Notes: generated by a model from the sequence alone, not told the origin. Numbered from the stretch's first letter, positions 1 through 6,958 are shown. The stretch: DNA of 37,907 nt from RGIG8748 sp045539515 (GCA_045539515.1 JAZQFN010000056.1:1-37907), one strand, 5' to 3'. A program made the numbers and translations.

Positions 1-1
1 C

Positions 2-76
2 TACAGCAAATGCTCCGTATGCGGTGCATGTGTGGAAGCCTGCCCCAAGCAGATTATTAAAAGAGTGGATTTTTAA
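2..76 (+). CDS. C-terminal end of a 4Fe-4S ferredoxin-domain protein (partial)
   Basis: This open frame enters from the left edge and ends at a TAA at 74-76, leaving 24 residues. They contain a complete 4Fe-4S cluster motif, CSVCGACVEACPK, which is the Cx2Cx2Cx3CP pattern of bacterial ferredoxins. The last cysteine-proline is followed by a short tail (KQIIKRVDF). The protein is therefore an electron-transfer protein or the ferredoxin domain of a larger oxidoreductase. Everything upstream lies outside the window, so length, partner domains and start cannot be judged. A hairpin follows five bases after the stop. Confidence 0.85.
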   Translation, partial: YSKCSVCGACVEACPKQIIKRVDF

Positions 77-80
77 ACAA

Positions 81-106
81 AAGGCGACCTGTCAGGGTCG
101 CCTTTC
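81..106 (+). terminator. Terminator-like hairpin after the ferredoxin gene
   Basis: A 9-bp perfect stem (AAGGCGACC 81-89, GGTCGCCTT 96-104) with a TGTCAG loop lies just behind the ferredoxin stop codon. The T-tract after it is very short (TTTC), so termination may be weak. The first 72-nt repeat begins five bases after the stem. Confidence 0.6.
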
Positions 107-108
107 AT

Positions 109-180
109 CGTGCCGATAAAGTCGACACGATGATAAGACGAACGAAAATGGACGCAGACGAGGAAGCGCGAAGCAGGCAG
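109..180. repeat. 72-nt interspersed repeat, copy A
   Basis: This segment matches 37753-37824 at 69 of 72 positions, with no gaps. It opens with an inverted repeat (CGTGCCGA, loop TAAAG, TCGACACG) that carries one C/A mismatch here but is extended by flanking CAT and ATG, giving an 11-position stem at 106-132. The remainder (133-180) is purine-rich, unpaired by eye and highly conserved between the copies. It lies directly behind a terminator-like hairpin, as does copy B. On the reverse strand one frame reads through the repeat and gives the same peptide core in both copies (SRFLVCVHFRSSY), but there is no Shine-Dalgarno and no sign of real coding. It may be a non-autonomous mobile or REP-like element, or a structured RNA. 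Confidence 0.85.
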
Positions 181-550
181 TACAAAGGTACGGCAATGAG
201 CGGTGACGAAGGAAGCAGTTGCAATAGTACTCGGACTCGCCAAAAATAAATAAAACAACTGTTTTTCAGCGTTGTCGGTCTTAAAATACGACAGTATTCT
301 CGCGACCTGCCGCCTCGAAAAACAATCTGTTTTATATTATTTTTGGTTCGAAGAATTTTCGGTGCTGTGTTTTTTTGACAATGCGAGGCAAAAACGCAGT
401 AAATGCTGACGCATTTGCGAGTATTTTAACAATGCAGTGACGAAAAAACACGCACCCAAAACGGGTTCGGATACTAATGCAACTGCTTAAGCAAAGTGTG
501 TAAAATAGCGGCTTTTGGCATTTATGACAAAAGCTACAGAAATGAAAAAA
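181..550. other. Gene-free stretch with inverted segments, no credible ORF
   Basis: No frame here has a credible start or ribosome binding site. The sequence holds several short inverted repeats. TGTCG/CGACA flanks a loop near 274-293. A GTGTTTTTT / AAAAAACAC pair near 367-452 brackets about 70 bases, inside which AAATGC-TGAC-GCATTT forms a hairpin near 402-417. GCTTTTG/CAAAAGC lies near 512-536. Base composition differs from the flanking genes, which suggests repeat-derived or decayed sequence or an unknown RNA. Nothing matches a riboswitch or RNA family that I recognise. Confidence 0.4.
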
Positions 551-599
551 GCTCATTAGTAATGATGCAATATTTCTTACTAATGAGCATAATTTTTTT
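551..599. terminator. Strong, apparently bidirectional intrinsic terminator
   Basis: A 12-bp perfect stem (GCTCATTAGTAA 551-562, TTACTAATGAGC 577-588) has a 14-nt loop and is followed on the plus strand by seven T residues (593-599). On the minus strand the stem is also followed by six Ts (complement of 545-550). It could therefore end the mntP operon transcript coming from the right as well as anything coming from the left. Confidence 0.8.
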
Positions 600-636
600 A
601 TATTCACTTTGCGGTGCGTTCTTTTTCGACAGTCTG

Positions 637-664
637 AAGCGATGCAAATTGCATCGCTTTTTTG
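637..664 (+). terminator. Hairpin with T-tract downstream of mntP
   Basis: A 10-bp stem (AAGCGATGCA 637-646, TGCATCGCTT 650-659) has a 3-nt loop and is followed on the plus strand by a T-run. Its T-tract orientation is plus, although the adjacent gene mntP ends on the minus strand at 672. It may reinforce the terminator at 551-599 or stop antisense transcription into mntP. Confidence 0.55.
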
Positions 665-671
665 GTTTCTT

Positions 672-1247
672 TTATATAAAATGCTCAATAAACATTTTAA
701 GCCCAAGAAGCACCAGAATAATTCCTCCGGTCATTTCGGCTTTTTGCTGATACTTTATTCCGAAAATATTGCCTATTTTTACGCCTGCTGCAGATAACAG
801 GAAGGTGGTTACACCGATTACGCCTACGGCAAAAAATACATTTTCGTTAAGATATCCGGTAAAACTTGCTTTTCCCACAAAGGTCACGCCCACAGCCAAA
901 GCGTCAATACTTGTGGCAAGGGCAAATGGTATCATAGCTTTTGCATCAAAGCCGACACTGCATGAATCACCATCATCGGATAAAGCTTCCTTTATCATAT
1001 TTCCGCCGATTATTGCAAGAAGCGCAAAGGATATTATGTAGTCGAACATAGAAATAATCCTTTCAAAGCTGTAGCCTGCAAGATAACCAAGCAGGGGCAT
1101 CAATGCCTGAAATCCACCGAAATACAGACCGGTTATTATATAATGCTTAAAGTTGGTTTTCTTTACACTTAAGCCCTTGCACATTGCAACAGCAAAGGCG
1201 TCCATGGAAAGGCTTATGCCTATTAGTAAAATTTCAATTAAAGTCAT
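672..1247 (-). CDS. mntP: Manganese efflux pump MntP
   Basis: The 191-residue product matches the MntP/YebN (DUF204) family, whose members export Mn2+ from the cytoplasm. It is a six-helix membrane protein with two related halves. Each half carries the family's conserved aspartate motif: SMDAFAVAMCKG (Asp16) in helix 1 and SIDALAVG (Asp115) in helix 4. A longer frame begins with TTG at 1253, but GGAGGGA at 1255-1261 lies seven bases from the ATG at 1247 and only one base from the TTG, so the ATG is taken as start. It lies 18 bases behind znuB and is probably the last gene of the zinc-uptake operon. No yybP-ykoY manganese riboswitch fits in that gap, so control is presumably by the operon promoter. 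Confidence 0.93.
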   Translation of the reverse strand: MTLIEILLIGISLSMDAFAVAMCKGLSVKKTNFKHYIITGLYFGGFQALMPLLGYLAGYSFERIISMFDYIISFALLAIIGGNMIKEALSDDGDSCSVGFDAKAMIPFALATSIDALAVGVTFVGKASFTGYLNENVFFAVGVIGVTTFLLSAAGVKIGNIFGIKYQQKAEMTGGIILVLLGLKMFIEHFI

Positions 1248-1265
1248 AAACAAATCCCTCCGGAT

Positions 1266-2078
1266 TTAATTGTTTTTTACAAGGCCGATAAGCCAGAATA
1301 CTAAGAATAGCACAATATTTACCCCAACTACGGTAGCACCTGCAGGTGTAGCCAAAAAGAATGAAAGTATCATACCGCTAAAGAAGCAGAATACAGCAAT
1401 AATTACTGCAAATATGCATACTTTTTTAAAGCTCTTGAATACACGCATGGCCGTGAGTGCAGGGAATATTATAAGCGCCGATATAAGGAGTGTTCCCATC
1501 ATTCGCATACCCAATACCACAGTTATGGCTGAAAGTACGGCAATAAGGGAATTGTAAAAAGATGTTTTTGTGCCCATAGCCTTTGCAAAATTTTCATCAA
1601 AGGTTACTGCAAATATTCTGTTGTATAAAATGGAAAACATAAGCACTACCGCAACACACACAATTATCGAAATAATTGTATCTGCACGGCTTAATGCCAG
1701 TATGCTTCCAAATAGGTAACTGTTAAGGTCGGTGTTAACTCCTGCAACGGATACTATTATAATACCAAAGGTCAGAGCACCGGTGGATATAAGACCTATA
1801 GCGGCGTCACCTTTAATTTTTGAGTTATTGCTCATTCGCATAAGCAGCAGTGCCCCAAGGGTTACAACAGGTATGGCAACGGCAAGAGGGCTGATGCCTG
1901 CTACGGCTGCAATACTCATAGCGCCGAATCCTACATGTGAAAGACCGTCACCTATCATAGAGTACCTTTTAAGTACAAGAATAACTCCCAGAAGTGCTGC
2001 GCATATGCAGATAAGTGTGCCGCAGATAAAGGCGTTTTGCATAAATGAATAGGAGAATACAGAGAGAATGTTATTCAT
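1266..2078 (-). CDS. znuB: Zinc ABC transporter permease ZnuB
   Basis: This 270-residue integral membrane protein is of the ABC-3 permease family, the channel part of a high-affinity zinc (or zinc/manganese) importer. Hydrophobic helices run almost the full length, and the family segment VLVLKRYSMIGDGLSHVGFGAMSIAA is recognisable near residues 30-60. The frame stays open upstream to 2123, but the ATG at 2078 is preceded by AGGAGGTG at about seven bases, so that start is preferred. It overlaps the last eight bases of znuC, implying translational coupling. ZnuB would work with ZnuC (ATPase) and ZnuA (lipoprotein binding protein) encoded just upstream. Confidence 0.93.
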   Translation of the reverse strand: MNNILSVFSYSFMQNAFICGTLICICAALLGVILVLKRYSMIGDGLSHVGFGAMSIAAVAGISPLAVAIPVVTLGALLLMRMSNNSKIKGDAAIGLISTGALTFGIIIVSVAGVNTDLNSYLFGSILALSRADTIISIIVCVAVVLMFSILYNRIFAVTFDENFAKAMGTKTSFYNSLIAVLSAITVVLGMRMMGTLLISALIIFPALTAMRVFKSFKKVCIFAVIIAVFCFFSGMILSFFLATPAGATVVGVNIVLFLVFWLIGLVKNN

Positions 2079-2769
2079 TGCCGACACCTCCTGTAAGACG
2101 CCCTGAAACGTGGTTTGCAACATATTCCTTTACAGTGCCGAAAAAGGTATAGTCGTTGTCTATATGCAGTATGTGGCTTGCGTACTTTAGTGCTGCATTT
2201 ATATCGTGAGATACCATTACAACAGTCATATGGTCTTCGGCATTAAGAGATTTTATTATTTCATAGATTTCATTTGTTATTATTGGGTCAAGCCCTGCAG
2301 CAGGTTCGTCCAGAACAAGCAGATTTTCTGCAGCGCAAAGAGCTCTGGCTATAAGCACTCGCTGCTGCTGTCCGCCGGATAACTCCTGATAGCACTTGTC
2401 TTTTATACTCTCAAGCTCAAGCTTTTGTGCCATGGCGTTGGCAAGCTCCTTATCCTTTCGTGTGTAGAAAGGATTTATGTTATGCTTTGCAAGACAACCG
2501 GAGAGAATTACTTCATTTACAGTTACCGGGAAGTCTTTTTGTATGCCCGTCTGCTGAGGAAGATAACCAATTTTACTTTTATCTAAGGTGATTGTTCCGC
2601 TGTATGGCTTTATAAATCCGAGCAATCCTTTCATAAGGGTGGTTTTGCCCGAACCATTTTCGCCTACAATACAAAGATAATCGCCTTTTGATAAGCTGAA
2701 GCTTATATTATTAATGATATTTTTTCCTTCATAGCCTAATGACAGATTTTCGCAATTAATTACGGCCAT
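2071..2769 (-). CDS. znuC: Zinc ABC transporter ATP-binding protein ZnuC
   Basis: This is a 232-residue ABC ATPase that energises metal import through ZnuB. Visible motifs in order are Walker A GENGSGKTT (36-44), Q-loop YLPQQ (69-73), ABC signature LSGGQQQR (130-137), Walker B LLVLDEP (150-156) and the switch histidine in VSHD near residue 191. The length is normal for the family. Its ATG shares one base with the znuA stop (TGATG), and its 3' end overlaps znuB, so the three genes form a tightly coupled unit. Assignment to zinc rests on the His-rich ZnuA next door. Confidence 0.93.
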   Translation of the reverse strand: MAVINCENLSLGYEGKNIINNISFSLSKGDYLCIVGENGSGKTTLMKGLLGFIKPYSGTITLDKSKIGYLPQQTGIQKDFPVTVNEVILSGCLAKHNINPFYTRKDKELANAMAQKLELESIKDKCYQELSGGQQQRVLIARALCAAENLLVLDEPAAGLDPIITNEIYEIIKSLNAEDHMTVVMVSHDINAALKYASHILHIDNDYTFFGTVKEYVANHVSGRLTGGVGNE

Positions 2770-3731
2770 CAGCTTATTGCCTCCTTGATAGCTTCTAAAT
2801 TATCGTACATAAGTGATATATATGTTTTTCCTGAGCTTAGATCTTCCTTTGAAAGATTGTGACAGGAGTACAGACGCATTGCTTTAATATTGCATTCATC
2901 AGCAACAGAATAGGCAATTCTGCCGTCGGAATAGTCCATATAGAATATTACGGGTATTTTTTCTTCCTTAATTTTCTCCGTGAGAAAAATAAGCGTATTT
3001 ACCGATGGTTCTGTTTTGGAAGAGCAACCCGGAAATGCTGCGTAGTAATTTAAATTAAGTTCCTCGGTAAGATATCGCATGGGAAATCTGTCTCCGAATA
3101 TTATTACTTCTCTTTTGGCATTTTTACGCATATTGGCAAAATCATTCCTGAGGGTTTGCAATTTGGCAGTATATGCCTTTAGATTATTTTTGTAATATTC
3201 TGCGTTTGACGGGTCAATTGAACAAAGAGAGGTGCATATTTCCTCACACATCACAATGGCATTCTCTGTAGAAGTCCATATGTGCTCGTCATATTCCTCC
3301 TCGTGATGCTCGCAATCTTCCGTGTGTATGTGCCCGTGAGTATGGTCGTGTTCTTCCATTCCTTCTTTGCGCTCACTTACATACTTTACAGTTTTATCCA
3401 TAAGCAGAAGAGTAGGGGTATCCTTAAGCTCTTCACCCTCAAGAAGATGCATTGCCCAATGCTCCGATTCTCCTCCTATTGCTATAAAAAGGTCAGCATC
3501 GGACAGGGTTATAATATCTCTTGGGGACGGCTCGTAGGAATGGGCTTCGCTTCCGGGCGGAAGAAGTAGGGTAGCATCTACCTTGTCTTTACCAATATTG
3601 CGCACAAAATCGTACTGCGGAAATACGGTACATATTACTTTTAATTTGTTGCTTTCTTGTATCTTTGTGGGTGTACATCCTGCTGTAAGTAAAAGAAATG
3701 AAGCCAGCAGAATACAAAATATCTTTTTCAT
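2769..3731 (-). CDS. znuA: Zinc-binding lipoprotein ZnuA (ABC transporter substrate-binding protein)
   Basis: This 320-residue protein captures extracellular metal and delivers it to ZnuB. The N-terminus is a lipoprotein signal (MKKIFCILLASFLLLTAGC) with Cys19 as lipidation site, so it is tethered to the outer face of the membrane. The cluster A-I fold is indicated by the metal-site histidine in SEAHSYEPSP (His64), a second histidine in DEHIWTS (His150) and the FGDRFPMRY segment. Residues 126-150 form a His/Glu/Asp-rich loop (HDHTHGHIH, then EDCEHHEEE), the hallmark of zinc-specific ZnuA. The start codon lies seven bases after the DUF5662 stop, with a GAGGT ribosome site overlapping that stop. 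Confidence 0.94.
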   Translation of the reverse strand: MKKIFCILLASFLLLTAGCTPTKIQESNKLKVICTVFPQYDFVRNIGKDKVDATLLLPPGSEAHSYEPSPRDIITLSDADLFIAIGGESEHWAMHLLEGEELKDTPTLLLMDKTVKYVSERKEGMEEHDHTHGHIHTEDCEHHEEEYDEHIWTSTENAIVMCEEICTSLCSIDPSNAEYYKNNLKAYTAKLQTLRNDFANMRKNAKREVIIFGDRFPMRYLTEELNLNYYAAFPGCSSKTEPSVNTLIFLTEKIKEEKIPVIFYMDYSDGRIAYSVADECNIKAMRLYSCHNLSKEDLSSGKTYISLMYDNLEAIKEAIS

Positions 3732-3738
3732 AAATACC

Positions 3739-4281
3739 TCAATATGGGTCTTTTAATGTTGACTTAATATGGCGGAAGGTGAATTTTTCTCCTTTATCCC
3801 TAAGCATCGTAAGAAGACCTTCCAGATAGTCCGATGTTTCCGGATGTATCATTCTGTTAGCCTTTCCTCTTTCAAAGTATTGGAGAGGGTGGGAGTCGGT
3901 GTAGTTTTTGCCTTGATATATCTTGCTTGCGGCAACTCGGTCGCAAAACATTTCAATTACATACTTTTTGGGCATTTTAACAGGGGCTACACGCCGTATG
4001 CCCGGGTTATAGTCCGTCCAGTATTCAAAGTGATGCTTGTTTCTGCCTTTGTGGTGGAGCCATGCAGGACTATACCCCAAAAGAGCTCTTTCTTCTTCGT
4101 TGGGCGAACGCTTGCCGTCAGTATAGTATTTTGCCCCGGATTTAAATTCCGCCCGGGTATACTTTGACAAATCATGGAACAGTCCCTGAAAGCCTATACC
4201 TGCTTTAAAGGCGTGTGCTATTACTTTGTGGCGGTGTCGGGTTATAGTGCGCAAATGACCCCATGCACCTTTTAAACTCAT
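3739..4281 (-). CDS. DUF5662 family protein, possible HD-like metal-binding protein
   Basis: This 180-residue soluble protein is recognised as the DUF5662 family, of unknown function. It is rich in histidines arranged like an HD-type metal site: HRHKVIAH (19-26), FHDLSKYTRAEF and HHKGRNKHHFEYW, which suggests a divalent-metal-dependent protein, possibly a hydrolase. The ATG at 4281 has AAGGAG seven bases upstream; the frame continues to 4314, but without a ribosome site. The gene stops seven bases before znuA, so it is the first gene of the zinc/manganese operon. No signal peptide or membrane segment is seen. Any link to metal homeostasis is inferred from position. Confidence 0.7.
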   Translation of the reverse strand: MSLKGAWGHLRTITRHRHKVIAHAFKAGIGFQGLFHDLSKYTRAEFKSGAKYYTDGKRSPNEEERALLGYSPAWLHHKGRNKHHFEYWTDYNPGIRRVAPVKMPKKYVIEMFCDRVAASKIYQGKNYTDSHPLQYFERGKANRMIHPETSDYLEGLLTMLRDKGEKFTFRHIKSTLKDPY

Positions 4282-4296
4282 AGTGATACTCCTTTT

Positions 4297-4333
4297 TAAC
4301 AAAATGCGGAGCACTCTTTTTTTGTGCTCCGCA
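4297..4333 (-). terminator. Intrinsic terminator between thrS and the DUF5662-znu operon
   Basis: A 10-bp perfect stem (TGCGGAGCAC 4305-4314 and GTGCTCCGCA 4324-4333) has a 9-nt loop. On the minus strand it is followed by TTTTGTT. It lies 12 bases after the thrS stop and 23 bases before the DUF5662 start, so it separates thrS from the metal genes. No clear promoter fits between it and the next start codon. Confidence 0.8.
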
Positions 4334-4344
4334 CCCGGGATTGA

Positions 4345-6282
4345 TTATAATTCTTTTGTGTCGATTTCTTCCTTGATGAATTTAATGAATTCATCCACAG
4401 TTTTTGAGCCCAAGTCGCCTTTCTTTCTGGAACGGACGGAAACTGTATTTTCCTCTACTTCCTTGTCGCCGGCAATTATCATATTGGGCACCTTGCTCAT
4501 CTGAGCTTCTCTTATCTTGTAGCCGAGCTTTTCGTTACGCATATCCACTTCTACGCGGATGCCTTCAGCCATAAGTTTTTCCTTAAGACTTAATGCATAT
4601 TCAAAGTGCTTTTCCGATACAGGTATAATCTGAACCTGCACGGGTGCAAGCCATGTGGGGAATGCACCTGCATACTTCTCTATGAGCAGAGCAAGGGTTC
4701 TTTCGTAGCAACCGATAGATGTTCTGTGGATAATGTAAGGATTTTTCTTAGAACCGTCTGCAGCGGTGTATTCCATACCGAATTTTTCTGCAAGCATCTG
4801 GTCTATCTGTATAGTGATAAGTGTGTCTTCTTTGCCGAATACATTCTTAATCTGAATGTCAAGCTTGGGACCGTAGAAAGCAGCCTCGCCCACGCCAATC
4901 TTGTAGTTGATGCCAAGATTATCAAGAATGTTCTTCATAATGCCCTGTGCTTCATTCCACTGTTCTTCAGTTCCTATATACTTGTCGCGGTCATCGGGAT
5001 CCCACTGGGAGAAGCGGTAGGATACATCTTCATAAAGACCCAATGTTTTAAGCATATATGTGGTAAGTTCAACACAGGATTTAAATTCACCTTCAAGCTG
5101 TTCGGGAGTACACATAAGGTGACCCTCACTTATGGTGAACTGTCTTACACGGATAAGCCCGTGCATTTCGCCGGAAGCTTCGTTTCTGAAGAGAGTACTT
5201 GTTTCGCTGTAGCGTAAGGGGAGATCCCTGTAGCTTCTCATTTTGTTAAGATATGCCTGATACTGGAAGGGACATGTCATAGGACGAAGTGCAAATACTT
5301 CCTTGTCATTTTCTTCGTCACCCATTATAAACATACCGTCTTTATAGTGATCCCAGTGACCGGAAATCTTGTAAAGGTCGCTTTTAGCCATAAGGGGTGT
5401 TTTGGTCATCTGCCAGCCAAGCTTAGCTTCGGTATCTTCAACAAATCTCTGAAGAAGCTGAATAACCTTGGCACCTTTGGGCAGAAGAACGGGAAGACCC
5501 TGACCAATGGAATCTACAGTAGTAAAGAATTCAAGCTCTCTGCCAAGCTTGTTGTGATCGCGCTTTCTTGCTTCTTCAAGTTTTTCAATATGAGCGTTAA
5601 GCTCGTCTTTGGTGGGAAATGCCGTAGCGTAAATTCTCTGGAGCATCTTGTTCTTTTCATTACCTCTCCAGTACGCACCTGTTACACTCATAAGCTTGAA
5701 TGCTTTTACCACACTTGTGTCAAAGGCGTGAGGGCCTGCACAAAGGTCAGTAAAATCACCCTGCTTGTAGAAGGAAATCTCTTCTCCCTCGGGCAGTTCG
5801 TTTACAAGTTCTACCTTGTAGATTTCGCCTGCTTCTTCAAGCATCTTGAGTGCTTCTTCCTTGGGAAGAGTAAATCTCTCTAAGCGAATTCTTTCTTTGA
5901 CAATTTTCTTCATTTCTGCTTCAATTGCCTTTAAATCTTCGTTGGTAAAGTTTACCTCGGAGTCAAAATCGTAGTAGAAACCGTCATCAATTGCAGGGCC
6001 AATGGCAAGCTTTGTATTCGGGAAAAGTCTTTTAACAGCCTGTGCCATTACATGGGATGCAGTATGACGGAGAATTTTTTTGCCTTCTTCCTGCTCGAAG
6101 GTAATAATTTCCACATTGCAGTCACGAGTCAAGGTGTAGGTCATCTCCTTAACCTCGCCGTCTACAATACCGCCAAGAGCAGCCCTTGCAAGAGAGTCGC
6201 TGATTGACTTGGCAACTTCGTATATGGTGGTGCCGTTTTCGTACTCCTTTACATCGGTACCGCGAAGAGTTACCTTAATCAT
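4345..6282 (-). CDS. thrS: Threonyl-tRNA synthetase
   Basis: This 645-residue class II aminoacyl-tRNA synthetase charges tRNA-Thr. In order it has an N-terminal TGS domain (about 1-62), an editing domain with HTASH (His73, His77) and LCAGPH, a catalytic core with RPMTCPFQ (zinc-binding Cys), motif 2 around FRNEASGEMHGLIRVRQFT and motif 3 around GCYERTLALLIE, and a C-terminal anticodon-binding domain beginning near PVQVQIIPV. The length is normal. The ATG at 6282 has AAGGAGG at good spacing. Its promoter is 39 bases upstream, so the leader is too short for the T-box that controls thrS in many Firmicutes. A terminator follows the gene. Confidence 0.98.
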   Translation of the reverse strand: MIKVTLRGTDVKEYENGTTIYEVAKSISDSLARAALGGIVDGEVKEMTYTLTRDCNVEIITFEQEEGKKILRHTASHVMAQAVKRLFPNTKLAIGPAIDDGFYYDFDSEVNFTNEDLKAIEAEMKKIVKERIRLERFTLPKEEALKMLEEAGEIYKVELVNELPEGEEISFYKQGDFTDLCAGPHAFDTSVVKAFKLMSVTGAYWRGNEKNKMLQRIYATAFPTKDELNAHIEKLEEARKRDHNKLGRELEFFTTVDSIGQGLPVLLPKGAKVIQLLQRFVEDTEAKLGWQMTKTPLMAKSDLYKISGHWDHYKDGMFIMGDEENDKEVFALRPMTCPFQYQAYLNKMRSYRDLPLRYSETSTLFRNEASGEMHGLIRVRQFTISEGHLMCTPEQLEGEFKSCVELTTYMLKTLGLYEDVSYRFSQWDPDDRDKYIGTEEQWNEAQGIMKNILDNLGINYKIGVGEAAFYGPKLDIQIKNVFGKEDTLITIQIDQMLAEKFGMEYTAADGSKKNPYIIHRTSIGCYERTLALLIEKYAGAFPTWLAPVQVQIIPVSEKHFEYALSLKEKLMAEGIRVEVDMRNEKLGYKIREAQMSKVPNMIIAGDKEVEENTVSVRSRKKGDLGSKTVDEFIKFIKEEIDTKEL

Positions 6283-6320
6283 AATAATTACCTCCTTAAA
6301 TAATATAGTATAATAGATTT

Positions 6321-6349
6321 ATTATAGTATTTTTATATTGAAAAGTCAA
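6321..6349 (-). promoter_or_regulatory. Sigma-A-type promoter of thrS
   Basis: Read on the minus strand this is TTGACT (complement of 6344-6349), a 17-base spacer, then TATAAT (complement of 6321-6326), an almost perfect consensus. It predicts a transcript start near 6314 and a leader of about 32 bases. The -35 is one arm of an inverted repeat shared with the divergent promoter. Confidence 0.85.
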
Positions 6350-6357
6350 GAATTTAC

Positions 6358-6386
6358 TTGACCTTTTTTCGTTTTTCTAATATAAT
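6358..6386 (+). promoter_or_regulatory. Sigma-A-type promoter of the membrane-protein gene
   Basis: TTGACC (6358-6363), a 17-base spacer and TATAAT (6381-6386) lie 30 bases upstream of the GTG start at 6416. The two -35 boxes of this divergent pair are mirror images separated by eight bases and form the palindrome GTCAAG-AATTTA-CTTGAC (6345-6362). Confidence 0.85.
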
Positions 6387-6415
6387 ATTGTTATATTTGT
6401 GAAGGAGTTGATTTT

Positions 6416-6958
6416 GTGAACAAAACAGTTAAGAATATGCTTCTTGTAATAGGTGAGCATTTGTTGTTTGTTGTTCTTTCGTTTTTTCTTGTTTCCACAT
6501 TTTTGCAATTATTAAGACATCACCTGTATATTTTAAGCATTATAACAGGTGTTTTCTACATCAGCTCCACTTATTCCGCAGGCTGGTCGCTTTCCAAAAA
6601 AGACTATGCCGCAGCTAAAGAAGCAGCGAGGATTGCCGATGATGAGAGCTTACTTTCTTTATATAAGAGGTATAATGGATTTATCATAGCATTGCCTAAC
6701 CTTGTTATATCTGTGGCACTTTTCTTTGCAGGTTTATCCGGTAACATCACTTGGTATTTTATTTACGAGCTATATAATTACAGTTTCCTGTATGCCATGC
6801 TTGATGCTTCCAAAAATTTAATAGTCCCCTTGGCTGTGTTGTTTGCGGTTCTGCCGTATTTTGCATACGGGGTGGGCTATGTAATGGGTAAAAATAAGAA
6901 GGTTCTGTTCATAAAATATTTACCCAAAATACTCTATAAAAATCCCAACAAGGATTGA
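6416..6958 (+). CDS. Small integral membrane protein of unknown function
   Basis: I do not recognise a family for this 180-residue protein. It has about four hydrophobic spans: roughly 8-30, 34-52, 88-108 and 128-155. A charged cytoplasmic-looking segment lies between the second and third (WSLSKKDYAAAKEAARIADDE, partly helical and alanine-rich). The C-terminus is basic (KNKKVLFIKYLPKILYKNPNKD). The start is GTG with AAGGAG about eight bases upstream, and no ATG alternative exists nearby. It is a single-gene unit with its own consensus promoter and a terminator behind it, divergent from thrS and convergent with nifU. Confidence 0.75.
   Translation: MNKTVKNMLLVIGEHLLFVVLSFFLVSTFLQLLRHHLYILSIITGVFYISSTYSAGWSLSKKDYAAAKEAARIADDESLLSLYKRYNGFIIALPNLVISVALFFAGLSGNITWYFIYELYNYSFLYAMLDASKNLIVPLAVLFAVLPYFAYGVGYVMGKNKKVLFIKYLPKILYKNPNKD

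Noticed and set aside
73..258. Reverse-strand ORF through repeat copy A, and its counterpart at 37648-37860
   Set aside because: The shared peptide comes only from the repeat; there is no Shine-Dalgarno and the flanking residues differ entirely. It is treated as a by-product of the repeat.
332..706. Reverse-strand 124-codon ORF
   Set aside because: It runs through a strong bidirectional terminator and into the 3' end of mntP, has no ribosome site and has a cysteine/phenylalanine-rich composition unlike a real protein.
496..797. Plus-strand ORFs over the terminators
   Set aside because: They include terminator stems and antisense mntP sequence and lack ribosome sites.
6283..6320. T-box riboswitch before thrS
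   Set aside because: The promoter leaves a leader of only about 32 bases, far too short for a T-box.
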